Shown here one piece after another: positions 28,501 to 40,590 of a stretch of DNA of 64,000 nucleotides; positions within the stretch are counted from its first letter, which is position 1, and each line of letters starts with the position of its first letter. The stretch comes from Rotaria macrura (taxonomy: Eukaryota; Rotifera; Eurotatoria; Philodinida; Philodinidae). Where the stretch lies: contig OENT01000122.1 in the NCBI GenBank assembly GCA_900239685.1, positions 62,001-126,000 of the forward strand, written 5' to 3'. The notes below the pieces were generated by a model. The model did no database searches, was not told the origin of the DNA, and worked only from the letters and a program-made list of their open reading frames with translations. Position numbers and translations under genes: made by a program.

Positions 28501-31500
28501 CTTATAATAGTTTTCCATGAAGGACATGTTAACTGTTCCGACGATGCATGATGGTCTCTCATCATTTTTCAGACTTGTCAAAGAAACAAATAATTCAAGA
28601 GAATTTGTCTTAATCACTGAGACTTAAGGAAATGAAACCAAAGTCAATAATCAGAGGAAAAATTCCTTCATATTATTCTTCCACAAGCTGAAAACAAAAC
28701 TATTAAAATAGTTTTTCATATAAGTACTTGAAAATTGACTTAGAAGTAGCCTCTGTCATGAATACACAAAGTAACTCATCTTAGATAACCGCAAGACACA
28801 TATACATAAGTTCCTTCTTGACGAAGGCCTTTTAGAATGCCATGTATTTAGCATATATTTGAAATATCAGTTTTCTTAAATATTGTTAGAAAAATTTTCC
28901 ATTGAAAATAATCCTTTCCAATTGCGATATTTTTCTAACACATCGGATTCGAAATTCTTATCTCTAATCTTTAGTGTGCTAGAAATAGCAATATAACATA
29001 CAGTAGAAAAAAATATCATCCGTAACTGTATATCTGGTATCTAGTTTAAAAAAAATCATAGATTTAAACTAAGAATCATGTATAAAACTATTATAGTAGC
29101 AAAAAGAAATCTATCATCACTAAAACAAAAGGGCTCCGTTGTCATAGGACATTAACTAAGAAAAGTATGTTGACGAATATCTATTTTAAAAGTTTTTTCA
29201 ACAATAAAACTGGATGTGATTGTAGAATTTTGCTGCTTTTTTCTTGATTCACATACTATATTTGATAGAATTCATTGTATTTCTCTGAATTATAAAATGT
29301 ATTGTTATTCAGACGTGCCCTTTCGTCCTCACTCTTTAACATCTCGCTACATAATTTCGGAACTATTTCGATGCGTGATTTTATGTTCAACTAGAACATG
29401 CATTGTATTACATTGAACAAGAAACTATAATAGATTATTTACTAATGTGCATGAAATTCATCCATCGCAAAAGGAAATATATTAACAATTTATGTCTCAT
29501 TCTTATTTTAGCCACTGTTCTCCAAACTGGTTTCAGTAAATTAAAAGTTCGTTTCATTGATTTCGGTGATTCAACAGAAGTGAATTCAAAAACTGTTCGA
29601 TTCCTAGCTAAAAAACATTGTCAAGCAGCTCCATATGCTTATCCATGTCGATTTGAAAACATCGAAAGTATTCCTTTTTGTTTTTGATACAAAAGTTTTG
29701 AACGACAATTTAATGATTTGTTTCTCGTAGCTTCTTGCAATATAAATATACAACAGATAATTAATGAATGTAACGGAAAGAAATTTTGTGGCAAAATTAT
29801 CAAGAAAACTTCAGATCAAAAATTTATTCTTGAATCTGATGATTTTCGAACAATTTTACAAAAAACAAATGCAATAAAGTAATAACTAACAACATATCAT
29901 TTTTTTTCTTATTGAAAAACTGAATTGTGAATTGATGTTTTTAAAATTTAGATTAAAATCTAAAATTGAGCTGAAACGTATCTCATGTTGGATTGTTCAT
30001 TTTGAACCAGAGAAACATGAATTTTTTATTCAAGATGACAAAGAAGCAACCCAGAAAATAGGTGATCTTATTCAGATTGAAGTAGCCAATGCTTCTACAT
30101 TATCAACTGAAGAAGTTGAACAATTACTAGCAAATACGATGATTATTGCTATGTTCGACGATGAACCGTATCGAGCTATAATTCAATCAGATGCATCGGG
30201 TGACGATATAAATGTTTTTTATGTTGATTTCGGTAATAAAAACTTATGTTCAAAAGCATCATTGAAGCCATGTAGTCAACAATTAAGTTCGTTTCCATAT
30301 CAAAGTAAACGATGTCAATTGTACGGAATATCATCGAATAGAATTGATGATGCATTTGAGTTTATCCAAAATAAATCCGATTCTGAAAATATTGAAATAT
30401 CAATTGTTAGTGAAACAAATTGTATACACAATGTTCTTGTTTATATTGATAATGAATGCATTAATGAAAAATTTGGTTACGATCCGAATTCAATCGATAC
30501 TAGTATCGAAAATGATGAACAAGCAAATGCAGTGACAGTAACAGAACACGATCAATCATCATTGATAGTTGAACAGCAACCAAATGATAATGTCATGCCA
30601 CAACATGAAAATTCATCAGATGATACTGTACCAATTAAACAATATGAAAAGGATGAATCCATGACAGAAAGTATGTGACGTATAGAACTATTTTGAATAC
30701 AGACATAATAAGAAAGTAATCTATGAGAAGCAATATCAAAATTAGAATCATATTAGATATTATTCAGATCTCATACAATTTGAATTTGTTTGTTTTGACG
30801 AGTATTATAACAAAAAAAAATATTAATTCTACTTCCCTATGAACGAAATTTCTCAGAAACAGTTTTTCTCGCGTATATTCATAATCAATTTATGACCTAT
30901 ATGTGTAATTAATTCGTTAATTTAAAAAAATTACGATCCATAGTACTTGGAATCGTATAAGCTTCGACTTCAGCACAATAAATTTCATTTTTACTCCATA
31001 GAGTAATCTAATAATATCAGAGATTTTCAATCAATGAAAGTTTCACAAGGAAATAAACATAGTATGCTTCCATCTAAATGATGTATTTGTAAAATTTTAC
31101 TAATATCAAAGTAAAAACGTATATAGTTTGCGTTCGTATATTGTCACATAAATATCTTTTTATTATTTAAAACTGATACTTCAAGATCCTCATTGTGTAC
31201 AAATTTCAGGGACAGTTTTATAGATTATTCAAAATTTTGTTGATTTATCCATTGGAAACCTAATCATCGTTTCAGATTATTATCCTATAGCTAAAGTCAA
31301 TTCTTCAGACTGAATCCTCAATAAACGAAATTTCCACTCTTTCGAACTCTCGAATCGATTAGAAAACATTGGCATAAAAACCTTTTTAATCATAATTGAG
31401 TTATATCATTACATTTTTACAGCAGATCATAGATCAGGATAAGTCACTAGGATATGTTTTTCTGTTAACTCTATGAAATTGATTAGATTTGTTAAATGAA

Positions 31501-34500
31501 ACGAAATAATTTGAATTCTGCATCGACTATCGCTGTTATTGATACGAACAACGAAACAGTTTACTGAGTTAGATAAATAAAACGTTTGAAAATTCTACTA
31601 TAACTGTGAAGTAATTAATTGAAAATCGATCAAGTCCGATTGCAATACGTAGTCATACTCACGTAAGACATTAATTCAGATTAAAAATAGAATTATTTTA
31701 TAGCTCTAAGATAGATATTCCTTTTTAAAATGACTCATCGACGAAGAAATAAGACGAGTGAATTCTACTTTCTATGTCGTGGACAACCAAAACAGATATT
31801 TGATTGCTGTATTTGAAAAAAATACAACAAATTGTGAATTTTACGTTTAGAAATTTTAACTAAAAATCGACAAGGATTATTAACTCATATGGAACGAAAT
31901 GAACCGCATTTATATGTACAATTGATACCTGAAAGTGAATCAATAATGAAAGAAATCGATGAATTCATTGATAAAATAATTCAAGAGAAAAAACAAGAGT
32001 CATCCTATGCAATCGGTGACCATGTTATTGCACAATTTAGTGAAGATGATATGTATTATCGTGCTCGCATTGTATCTTATTCATCATCAACAAATCTCTA
32101 TACAGTCTTTTTTCTTGATTATGGAAATACAGATGAAAATGTTGAAGTCGATCACTTATATTCATATTCAAATGATTTAAAAAACATTGAAGAACAAGCA
32201 CATTGTTATTCATTGAATAATATTGATCTTAAAACATGGAATGAAACTGTTCATTCATTAATGGAAAATAAATTAAATGCTATTATTGAATTTTCTATTT
32301 TGGATATTGACCATTCAATTATAGATATTAAATTTGATAATGATATTAATATTGACAATCTAGGTGAAAATATTCAGCAAGCAGAAACATCAATTACAGA
32401 ACGAAATAAAATTTTTACAGCTAATATATCATCAATAGATAATGAATACTTTTATATTCACATATTACCTGATGATAATTTACGTGCAAGTGAAATTGAA
32501 GAATACTTACAAACATGCGATAAACAACATCAAGATTCATGGTCAATTAATGATTTATGCATTGTTTCTGATCAGAACAATAAATATTATCGTGGTCAAA
32601 TCTTGGAAATTGATCATGATAATAAATGTAATGTTAAATGTATTGATTATGGTAATACGTTACAGAATATAACAGATAAAAATTTATTTGTACTAAATGA
32701 TGTTGACATATTGAAACAATCATCAATAGCACGTCAATGTCGATTATATGGTGTTAATGATGAAAATCAAAGAAAAGCAATCGATGAAATAATTAAATGT
32801 ATTCCATTAACAGAATCTATTAAAATAAATATTGAAAATCAAACTGATGACACATGTTTATTATTGGTAACACTCGTACGAGAAAATAATTATAATGTGA
32901 ATAATCAATATTCATGTGACAATAATTATATAATGGAAAGTGAAAATAAGGTATAATAATAATATCCTGTTTTTATCATGTTATTCAAAATATCTAGAAG
33001 TGAATATCAACACGAACAACTATTATTACATAGAATTATGATTATTTCCTATTGTGTATGAGATTGATAAAATGACATTTCCGAATTTCAGTAAATTAAA
33101 AGTTATATAGATTAGTCAGAGTTATGGAAAATCTTCGAAATATTTTCGAAGTACAAGATTTAGTTCTATGGTAATAGCAGAATTCATGATAGTTGAATAA
33201 TGAATGTCACTATCCTTAAAAGTTGGATGAATTTTTACTTGGGACTTTAGAATATGGTAAAAGATTCTTGTTCACATCCTTAGGATATACATTTTTAAGA
33301 ATGAGTTCGTAAATTCTTATTTTAGAATAGGGATAATCATAAAAATGTAAAACTTCTGTAATAAATGATTCTCATTCGATTGATGTTCAATAAAAAATTC
33401 AAAGTTTTCATGAGGTTATCATCACATTCTGAAAATAAAAGAAGACTGTTCGTTTAAATTACTTGTAGTATATTCGAAAGTGATTAGATTCTACATATTA
33501 CACATAGCATTGACTCAAGTAAAGACTTGATACGTCGGAATACTCTCTCGTGAATACGATAAAAAATTCGTTCGAACCCTAGATAAACTTTAATCTGATA
33601 ATTTACTACGACGTAAGATTCATCGACGACTTGAGTATGAATACGTCGATAGGATATTAATATCAAATAAAATGATTAAACGATAACTACCGACTTTTTA
33701 TAATAAGATCAGCGTGCTTTACAATTGGAATAGAATAGATTTTTATTTCAATACTTTGTAAAGGATGCATTTGTCAAAAAACGGAAGTTTTCAGTAGTTA
33801 GAAATACTTGCAATACTCGAAGAGTATCCAGTCTAGGTAGATTCTACACGTTCTCGGCTGACTAATCGTTTTGGTTTTTCTTCTAGTTGAAAAAAAAAGT
33901 CCTAGTTAGATTGAATTTTCTACACTCATTCACCGTTCTTGTCGAATAATTGAAAAATCGGTCTCTTCGATGTTGAAAATTTGTGTCAAATATCGAAAAT
34001 TCTATTAGGTATAGATTTTTCTTCTAATTCTAAACTCGATTCTTTACTTTAATATGGAAAAGCAACGATTTTTTGTAACAATGATATAAAAATTTTCGAA
34101 TCTATATTTCATTTTTCGTACGAACCTTAAGACATATAAAAACGGATAAACATGGAACTTGCAAATACTCGATAGATTCTTTTTCTTTTCTAGTGCGAGA
34201 TCAAATGCTATGAGATTCATCTCTAGAGAGAACTGATAGTGTCTAGTACTTAGCTTAAAAAAATAGAGCAACACATATCAATCAAAAGTCATTGAATTTG
34301 CAAATTTTGTTGTTCAAACATCAATCGTTCATAAGATGCTTATGTTTAATATTATCAATGAAATAGCTCATTGTATGTGAATTCTAAATTCATCGGTAAA
34401 GATCTATAAGAATGAACGAAAATACTAGAATGCATCGAATAAGCTAAGGTCACTGTGACTTTCGTATCGAACGGAAATTCGGTTGAGTAGTATTTTACAT

Positions 34501-36626
34501 AGGTGTATGTGCATATTTAATCGAAATTCATTCAGAAAAATGACTCTGTTTATAGTTCACTGAGTGCCTATATTGAAGTGTTGGCTTGTTCGATAGAATT
34601 TGTTGTCTACAAGCATGCAAAGCATTGTAGGAAACGATTCTTTTTGACATTAAGCATTGCTTTGAAAGTTATTTGTTAACTGAATATCTTCAATTCAATC
34701 ATTTTAAAGTTTCATAGACATATGTATGTGCTAGAATTGAAAAGCATTATCTAATATTAGAGTACTGTTGGACAATAGCAACTGTTTATAATATGAATTA
34801 CTTTAAGAGACATTTAGCATGTGCAACTATCTGACATTGTTAATGGTAAAATCACCTTGAAATACGTCGTTATTCTAAAAGAAAAAGGTTCTTTTCAATC
34901 CTTTTGCATACGGAAACAAAGAAACATGAAAAACCATTCTTTTGTTTGACTATTAAAAGACGTAAGTCATCAATGATTGTCCATGTCTTAAAGCTTCTTC
35001 GAATCGTTGGTCACTTTGAATGATCGATGACTAATCGCATCATAAGTGTACTTATTATTTGTCTTCACTTGAATCTTCACGCCGATTAAATTTGAACTTT
35101 TTTAAAAATTATCTGAAACTACGATGAACTAGTTGATGATTTATTACTCGTCTTCATGCTCAACAGAAAAACTCAAATTTTCATTAACGAAATCCAGGTT
35201 AAGATACGTACACAAACGTATCGTTTGCGATACGATCTTTCATCATTATTGACAAACCCCCATGTGTCGTTATAGAGTTCTCTATGATTTCTGTCGTTTT
35301 CTTTCAATACTCAAGGGAAATCAACGAACTGATAAATAGTGAAAAGAATTGAAAAGGTCAGCATAGGGTAAAATTTTTATCGAATAAATCTTCTTCACTA
35401 TTTTTCTATTGATGCTCTTCAGATAACACGCCTCTCGCAGTTCTATCAGAATCTTTGTGGTAGCCTAAGATAAGCCTTGTTTTTGAAAGATTATCTCACG
35501 ATAATGAGAATTTCAAAGTATTTTTCTTAATGTGAACACTACTTCCATTGTATATAGATGTATTACTATGAATATATGCCCATTTAAAAAAAAACATTTT
35601 CATAGAAGTATTTAAATCGATATTCTTTTTGTTCGAATACGAAGAACTTGAAATAAGATGAGACGCATCGTGTTTTACGCTTTGGCATGCTGTTTAAAAA
35701 GATAAGTATAATTACATATAATCTAGATACAAAGACTGTTTTACAAGTTTAAAACAAAGGCATGTTTCTATCTCTATTGGATAAATGCGTGTCGAGAGTT
35801 TTGTGACGTCATACTAAAAATTTTAGTTGATTTGAATGAATTCACTTGATGAAAAAACAGTTTTCAAAGTTTAAGAATCAGTAAAGTATCGCTAGTCCCT
35901 CTATTGACTTGGAAATTCTTATAATGTACTACTCATCGAATAAATAACTTCGCTGAAAACGGAATTACGCATCGTACGAGCAACTATCTATCTGATTACG
36001 ATTAGAAAATTTCATTGAGAACATTGAATTACAGTTTGACTAAGTTCAAAGAAGGGTTATCAAACGGATTTAGATGTCATCTATTCGATAAGTTGATTGA
36101 AATCCACACAAATTTATATTCATAGAACTACGATGAAGATTAAAGCCGTAAAAATAACAAACAGGATAGTTTCAATCGAGTCCATGTCAATATTTTCATT
36201 TTTAAAGTAAATGTTTAGTACGTATAATTTTATTTCGATCAATTGTGTAAATATAAAGGATTCATCTCTAACTATTGTTATTATTCTTTTTATTCGCTAT
36301 GTAAGCAAAGAAAGAACTAAATGCCGAATTGATTTTCTTTTTAGCTGAAGTCAAATGACAATGAAGACAATGAAACAGTATCACCAAACACATTTGAATC
36401 AATTGGTGTCGATGAAGCATGTAATGATAAACAAGCAACAACAGATACAAATATTCCACAATTGGAAATCAATGACCAATCTAGCGAATTAACAAATATA
36501 ACAGAGACTACTTCATTGTTATCAACAGCATCAAGTAATCAAGCAAGTGATCTCGGCGAAAGGGATTCATCCCCTACGAACACAACAATAAAAGATGAAA
36601 CAAATGATTCGGCAGCATCGAATTAA
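16524..36626 (+). CDS. large multi-Tudor-domain protein (7 Tudor domains, RG-rich centre), 25 exons, 1928 aa
   Basis: Exons: 16524-16608, 16680-16764, 16832-17015, 17093-17312, 17367-17423, 17480-17595, 18542-18659, 18708-19001, 22688-22970, 23530-23573, 23627-23843, 23904-24057, 24119-24286, 25258-25319, 25389-25873, 25942-26082, 26661-26750, 26800-26829, 26879-27052, 27117-27491, 29512-29667, 29731-29878, 29952-30670, 31851-32950, 36345-36626. All are GT-AG and sum to 5787 nt. Tudor cores and their DYGN-type motif: 1 DYGD (aa 102), 2 DIGQ (303), 3 DRGD (582), 4 DFGD (1144), 5 DFGN (1321), 6 DYGN (1558), 7 DYGN (1734). Aa 858-1002 are RG-rich; the C-terminal ~94 aa are acidic/Ser-Thr-rich. 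Tudor domains of this extended class bind symmetric dimethyl-arginine on Piwi proteins and scaffold germ granules (family knowledge). No MYND, KH, LOTUS or helicase domain was seen. Resembles TDRD1/TDRD6/Tudor; orthology is not assigned. The start could lie in an unseen upstream exon. Confidence 0.9.
19002..22687 (+). other. Tudor-gene intron 8 (3686 nt), hosting a transposon
   Basis: Assigned as an intron because the phase-1 donor after 19001 and the acceptor before 22688 join the end of Tudor 2 to a frame beginning IGDLSTFLLGKNLV without breaking frame. It contains the 1023-bp hAT-like element at 19078-20100. The remaining ~2.5 kb is AT-rich with no recognised feature. An alternative is two separate genes, the second starting at the ATG at 22744; the exact phase match and domain continuity argue against that. 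Confidence 0.75.
19078..20100. mobile_element. non-autonomous hAT-like element, 1023 bp, CGGGT subterminal repeats
   Basis: Flanked by 8-bp direct repeats ACGTGTGA (19070-19077) and TCGTGTGA (20101-20108), differing at one base. The left end reads TAGAGAACTGCAACCCGACC and the right end, reverse-complemented, TAGAGTACTCCGCGGGTTCA. Both ends then share CGCGGGTTCAA. Each end carries several CGGGT/ACCCG words (19089-19160 and 20013-20097), while the interior is AT-rich. No transposase frame is present. An 8-bp duplication with TAGAG termini is typical of the hAT superfamily. It lies in intron 8 of the Tudor gene. Confidence 0.75.
25874..27116 (+). other. RG-rich exon cluster of the Tudor gene (exons 16-19)
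   Basis: Four consecutive exons (25942-26082, 26661-26750, 26800-26829, 26879-27052) encode aa 858-1002. There are about nine RG dipeptides, including VRGG, KRGG, ARGG, ERRGN, NRGG and QRGS, in Asn/Asp/Ser-rich context. All four exons begin and end in phase 1 and are multiples of three (141, 90, 30, 174 nt), so each can be skipped without a frameshift. RG motifs are typical arginine-methylation sites and could be ligands for Tudor domains. Splice variants are inferred, not seen. Confidence 0.7.
27492..29511 (+). other. Tudor-gene intron 20 (2020 nt)
   Basis: Separates WYR from the continuation of the Tudor 4 core (ATVLQTG...FIDFGD). AT-rich, with no terminal repeats, RNA gene or coding region that I could recognise. 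Confidence 0.8.
30671..31850 (+). other. Tudor-gene intron 23 (1180 nt)
   Basis: The reading frame of exon 23 meets a TGA at 30676-30678, but a consensus donor (GTATGT) lies at 30671. The acceptor before 31851 restores the frame into Tudor 6, so splicing rather than termination is the better reading. No other feature is seen inside. Confidence 0.8.
32951..36344 (+). other. Tudor-gene intron 24 (3394 nt)
   Basis: A phase-0 donor after AAG at 32950 joins an acceptor before 36345, adding an acidic Ser/Thr/Asn-rich C-terminal exon. The intervening sequence is AT-rich with no recognised gene or repeat. If unspliced, translation would stop at the TAA 32954-32956, giving a protein lacking the last ~94 aa. 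Confidence 0.7.
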
Positions 36627-36873
36627 TCTGTGATATATATGTTGTTGTTCATATAACAAAGACTTTATACATTTTGCTTGATTCATTTGTTTTCTTTTTT
36701 TGTTTTACTTGAGTTGAAGGAAAAACCTTCAGCAAGTGAAACTTATCATTTATCGGAATTTATAGCAGGCCATAAGATTGCTTTGCATTTTTCTTCCTAG
36801 ATGTTATAGTTTTCTTTTCCATTTATACTGCTATCACTGAAAAAATATGTTTCTTCTTTGTCTTTTTCTCATA

Positions 36874-36879
36874 AATAAA
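36874..36879 (+). terminator. candidate polyadenylation signal of the Tudor gene
   Basis: AATAAA about 250 nt after the TAA at 36624-36626, in a T-rich 3' flank. Confidence 0.55.
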
Positions 36880-37611
36880 ACACGAAAAGTAGCAGCCTAA
36901 CAGTTTTCAACTGTCCACAGTTATCGATTGGTTGCTAATGTTTCATTATTTGAAAAATAAAATTACGTTGAAATAAAACCGACGACGGAATCTTTATTTA
37001 TATACAAGAAGATTTATTCATTCATAGAATAAGCTTCGAAAATTTTTTCTCTATTCAAGCAGTTGATTCTTTCGAACTACGATATAAATAGCCAACTGTT
37101 AAAAATACTAACGAGCTAGGAGATAATTAGTCAGTTAAAAATAATTGAAATTTCACAATACGATTGTTGCACGGTAATATATCAGTTTTAATGAAGAAGA
37201 CGGCGTGATCTCTACAAGTTTTCTTTGTACTATGGTATGAAAAGCTGCAATGAAAATAATACTCTTAACTCCTGTTGCCTCCTAGTTTGTTTTATTAAGC
37301 CACTGTGTTTTTTTATTTCAATGGCATGTTATGTATAGATAACTTCAGAGTACTAGTGATATATTTCATGTAGGGCATTAAAAATACTTTTCTAGGTATT
37401 CATGTATGAAAACGAAATAATATAAGCAATCAGTTCGCCAATTATTTTTTCCATGAAGAAGGTCTAACATATCCATAGAATTTTTTAATTAAAAGTGACA
37501 GCACAAATTCTTCCTTATTATTTGGAACAATCTTACACTATCAAATTTCATTTCCTTTCTTTGCGTGTGTGCATCTACGATATAAATAGACAATAATGCA
37601 TAATAATTCTA

Positions 37612-37630
37612 AATATATATATATATATAT
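37612..37630. repeat. (AT)n microsatellite
   Basis: AT run followed shortly by a second TA run at about 37647-37660. Confidence 0.9.
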
Positions 37631-38619
37631 CAACATACATATATTGTATATATATATATACATGTGTATGTATTAAAATTTGCTTTTTTAATGATAAATC
37701 CAGTTTATGCACTTCTTTCTGCCCCTTTGAATATCGTTTGACCGGAAGAACAGAATACAAATAAAATGGAATAAATCGAAATGCAAATTATACTCAAAGA
37801 AGGAGACAAAAAGAACAATGCATATCAGATGAGCATTTCTACCATAATTAATCATTTACTTATCGATGACTGTTATTAATGATTCACTTTGATTTCATAA
37901 GAAATATAACAACCAGAACAATATTCTTTGTATACAATCCTATTTGCGTACTAGTTGCTATAAAAGTAAAATTTTCAATTTATATTTTTTTGCCTTTTTC
38001 TTTTCAATTCAAACATAATATTCATCATATTCATAGATTTTCTTTTCTTCACAGAAAGCAAAGAAAGAAGATTTGATGCATTTTTGATCTAGAATAATAA
38101 TCAGAAAAAGATAGATTGTTAATGCATGAAGAACGAGTAGAATGTATGTTTGTCCTATGCAGAAAATAATTTTATGCTTGACGCATCGTATTAGTAAGAG
38201 TTTATCCATACGTAAATCACAACAAATCATGTTCTTTAATAGATATATAAGTACAACTATAAATTTGGAATGAATAAAATGTAACTAAATATAAACATAT
38301 AGAATCGATCGACAATAGATTTATGATAATGAAATTTATTGAGCGAAACAGAATGAAATTGAATTCTAATGAGCTATTTCTGTTTGGATCTTGTTCTCCT
38401 CAACTCATCTAATCATTGATGTTCCGTTTTCATACTTTTACTATCAAAGAACTTCGAACTTGACAACATATAAACGGTTTTACGAGAAACCGAATGAAAA
38501 AGTTACACGCATCGAAATCATGATCAATGCCGTAATAATAATCAATAAATATTTCCTTACAGCGTCATCTATTGCTAAGCTATGAAAGAGCTCGTTCGTT
38601 TCTGTCTTAGTTAGTTGCT

Positions 38620-39096
38620 AGGCAATGACGCTGCCTCGTATACCATGAATTGTTCGCCGTCCGATGTTCGTTCTGTTCGATTGTGTGACTAATCGAGGCG
38701 AGCATCCTATCCTCAGTATGTCTAGCGCTACTTGCTCGCTACTACTGCCGATCGATGCGTCCGAGCAAGAAAGAGAGAAAGAGAAGCAAATAAATACTTT
38801 TAGTCTATCTTTTGCTCACATACACACATCCTTGCCCTATGCCTACGCCTTCTCTTCCTGACGCATTCTCAGAACGGGCAAGTATCGAACTTTCTCAATT
38901 GTACAATGTATTTTTTCCCGCTCTTTCTTTCTCTCTCTCTCTCTCTGCATCTCTCTCTCTCTCTACCCCATTCTCATCTGACAAAATTTTCGTATATATA
39001 TAACTGACATATTTTCAGTTGTCCTATTTTACAGATCTATTTGTCTCTGTTCACTAGTAAATTTTTTTTTCTTACCAAACAAAACAATCAACAATC
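38620..39096 (+). promoter_or_regulatory. putative promoter and 5' UTR of the 14-3-3 gene
   Basis: Less AT-rich than its surroundings, with a pyrimidine tract of CT repeats (about 38931-38964) and a TATATATATAA box-like run at 38993-39003, about 95 nt before the ATG at 39097. Acceptor-like sequences TTTTCAG (ending 39018) and TTTTACAG (ending 39034) lie within the presumed 5' UTR, so a leader intron or trans-splice site is possible. TSS not determined. Confidence 0.4.
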
Positions 39097-40155
39097 ATGG
39101 CGAGCAAGGATGAAGAAGTACAACGTGCCAAATTGGCTGAACAGGCCGAACGGTATGTTGATAGTATTATCCATATGAATTGATTTTCTTTATTAAAAAA
39201 AATACATAAAATTTCAGATACGATGATATGGCTAATGCAATGAAAAAGGTTACCGAATCAAATAATGAATTGACCAATGAAGAACGTAATTTACTTTCGG
39301 TTGCATACAAAAATGTTGTTGGTGCACGTCGTTCATCATGGCGTGTTATTTCAAGTATTGAACAAAAAACTGAAGGATCAGAGCGAAAGCAACAAATGGC
39401 TAAAGATTATCGTGACAAAATTGAAAAGGAATTGAAAGACATTTGTCAAGAAGTTCTAGTAAATATTGGACAAAAAACGATATTCGCTTTTTCTTATATT
39501 TAAGTTTCAACAATTTCTTGTAGACTTTACTTGATAAATTTCTCATAACAAAAGCAACAACAGCTGAATCGAAAGTATTTTATCTAAAAATGAAAGGTGA
39601 CTATTATCGATACTTAGCTGAAGTTGCATCTGGCGATGAACGTCAAAGTATGTTTTAAGAAACAGCAAAACAAAATTCAAATGAAAATTATTTTGTTATT
39701 TATTCTATAGAAGTTATTGATGAATCACAACGTGCATATAATGATGCATTCGATATTGCCAAGGGTCAAATGCAACCAACACATCCAATTCGTCTTGGTC
39801 TTGCATTGAACTTTTCTGTATTTTATTATGAAATTCTCAATGCACCTGACCGAGCTTGTCACTTGGCTAAACAAGCCTTTGATGATGCGATCGCTGAACT
39901 TGATACTCTTAATGAAGATTCATACAAGGGTTAGTTATTGAAACCAATAAAAAAATATATACGTGTACGCGTATTTATTTATTTATTTGTTGATTTTATA
40001 GATAGTACACTTATCATGCAATTACTTCGGGACAACCTTACGGTGAGAATATTTCGACATTTGTTTGTCAATGAAAATAATTTATTGTATTTGTTTAGTT
40101 ATGGACAAGCGATGCACCTGATCCAGAGGACAATCCTACAGAAGAACACCAGTAA
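39097..40155 (+). CDS. YWHAZ: 14-3-3 protein, zeta/beta type, 6 exons, 245 aa
   Basis: Exons: 39097-39152, 39218-39458, 39524-39647, 39711-39929, 40002-40042, 40099-40155. They sum to 738 nt with consistent phases. The product is a phosphoserine/phosphothreonine-binding dimeric adaptor acting mainly in the cytosol on kinases, transcription factors and metabolic enzymes (family knowledge). Both family signatures are intact: [11 protein letters not shown] (aa 42-52) and [18 protein letters not shown] near the C-terminus. The phosphopeptide-binding residues K50, R57, R128 and Y129 (one more than in mammalian zeta) and the groove segment [12 protein letters not shown] are present. The C-terminal tail is short and acidic, as usual. 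The start codon follows a purine-rich leader and gives an N-terminus of normal length. Zeta/beta is chosen on overall similarity; other non-epsilon isoforms cannot be excluded. Confidence 0.96.
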
Positions 40156-40350
40156 TTGCTTCCTAGACTTTTCTCTTTCTTTTCGTCTGTGTACAACACA
40201 CATACACACAACCGGTCATCAAACCAAATTGACAAAAACCTAGAAAAAGACTTCTTTTCTTTTTTCTTTCTTAACATCACTATCAACTTATACTCTTTTT
40301 TTTTCTCTTTATATTTTTATTCGTTTGTCAATGTCAACTTTGTTTTCTTT

Positions 40351-40379
40351 TCTCTCTCTCTGTGTGTGTGTGTGTGTGT
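40351..40379. repeat. (TC)n(TG)n microsatellite in the 14-3-3 3' UTR
   Basis: Five TC units followed directly by about nine TG units, located between the 14-3-3 stop and its probable poly(A) signal. Confidence 0.9.
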
Positions 40380-40584
40380 TGGTTGTAATCAGTTTTCTCA
40401 TTAGCTGTTTGTTCATTTTCTTCAAATGTTCGTCTTATTCTTTTGTCTATTCATGTATCGTCGGCATTGTTCGTTTTATGTAGAAAACAAAAACGAAAAA
40501 AACCTGCATACATTAAAAAGGAGGGAAAACAAACTGTTTTTTACATAGATCCACACACACATGCACATCGATATACATATAAAT

Positions 40585-40590
40585 AATAAA
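40585..40590 (+). terminator. candidate 14-3-3 polyadenylation signal
   Basis: AATAAA about 430 nt past the stop, followed by a T-rich stretch. Confidence 0.5.

Larger units (their letters stand above)
36627..39096. other. intergenic region, Tudor gene 3' UTR to 14-3-3 start
   Basis: Holds the Tudor 3' UTR, an AT microsatellite (37612-37630), and then less AT-rich DNA from about 38.6 kb forming the 14-3-3 upstream region. No additional gene is supported. Confidence 0.6.

Noticed and set aside
30664..30678. TGA after exon 23 as the end of the Tudor protein
   Set aside because: A consensus donor at 30671 and a phase-matched acceptor at 31850 continue into two further Tudor domains, so it is intronic sequence.
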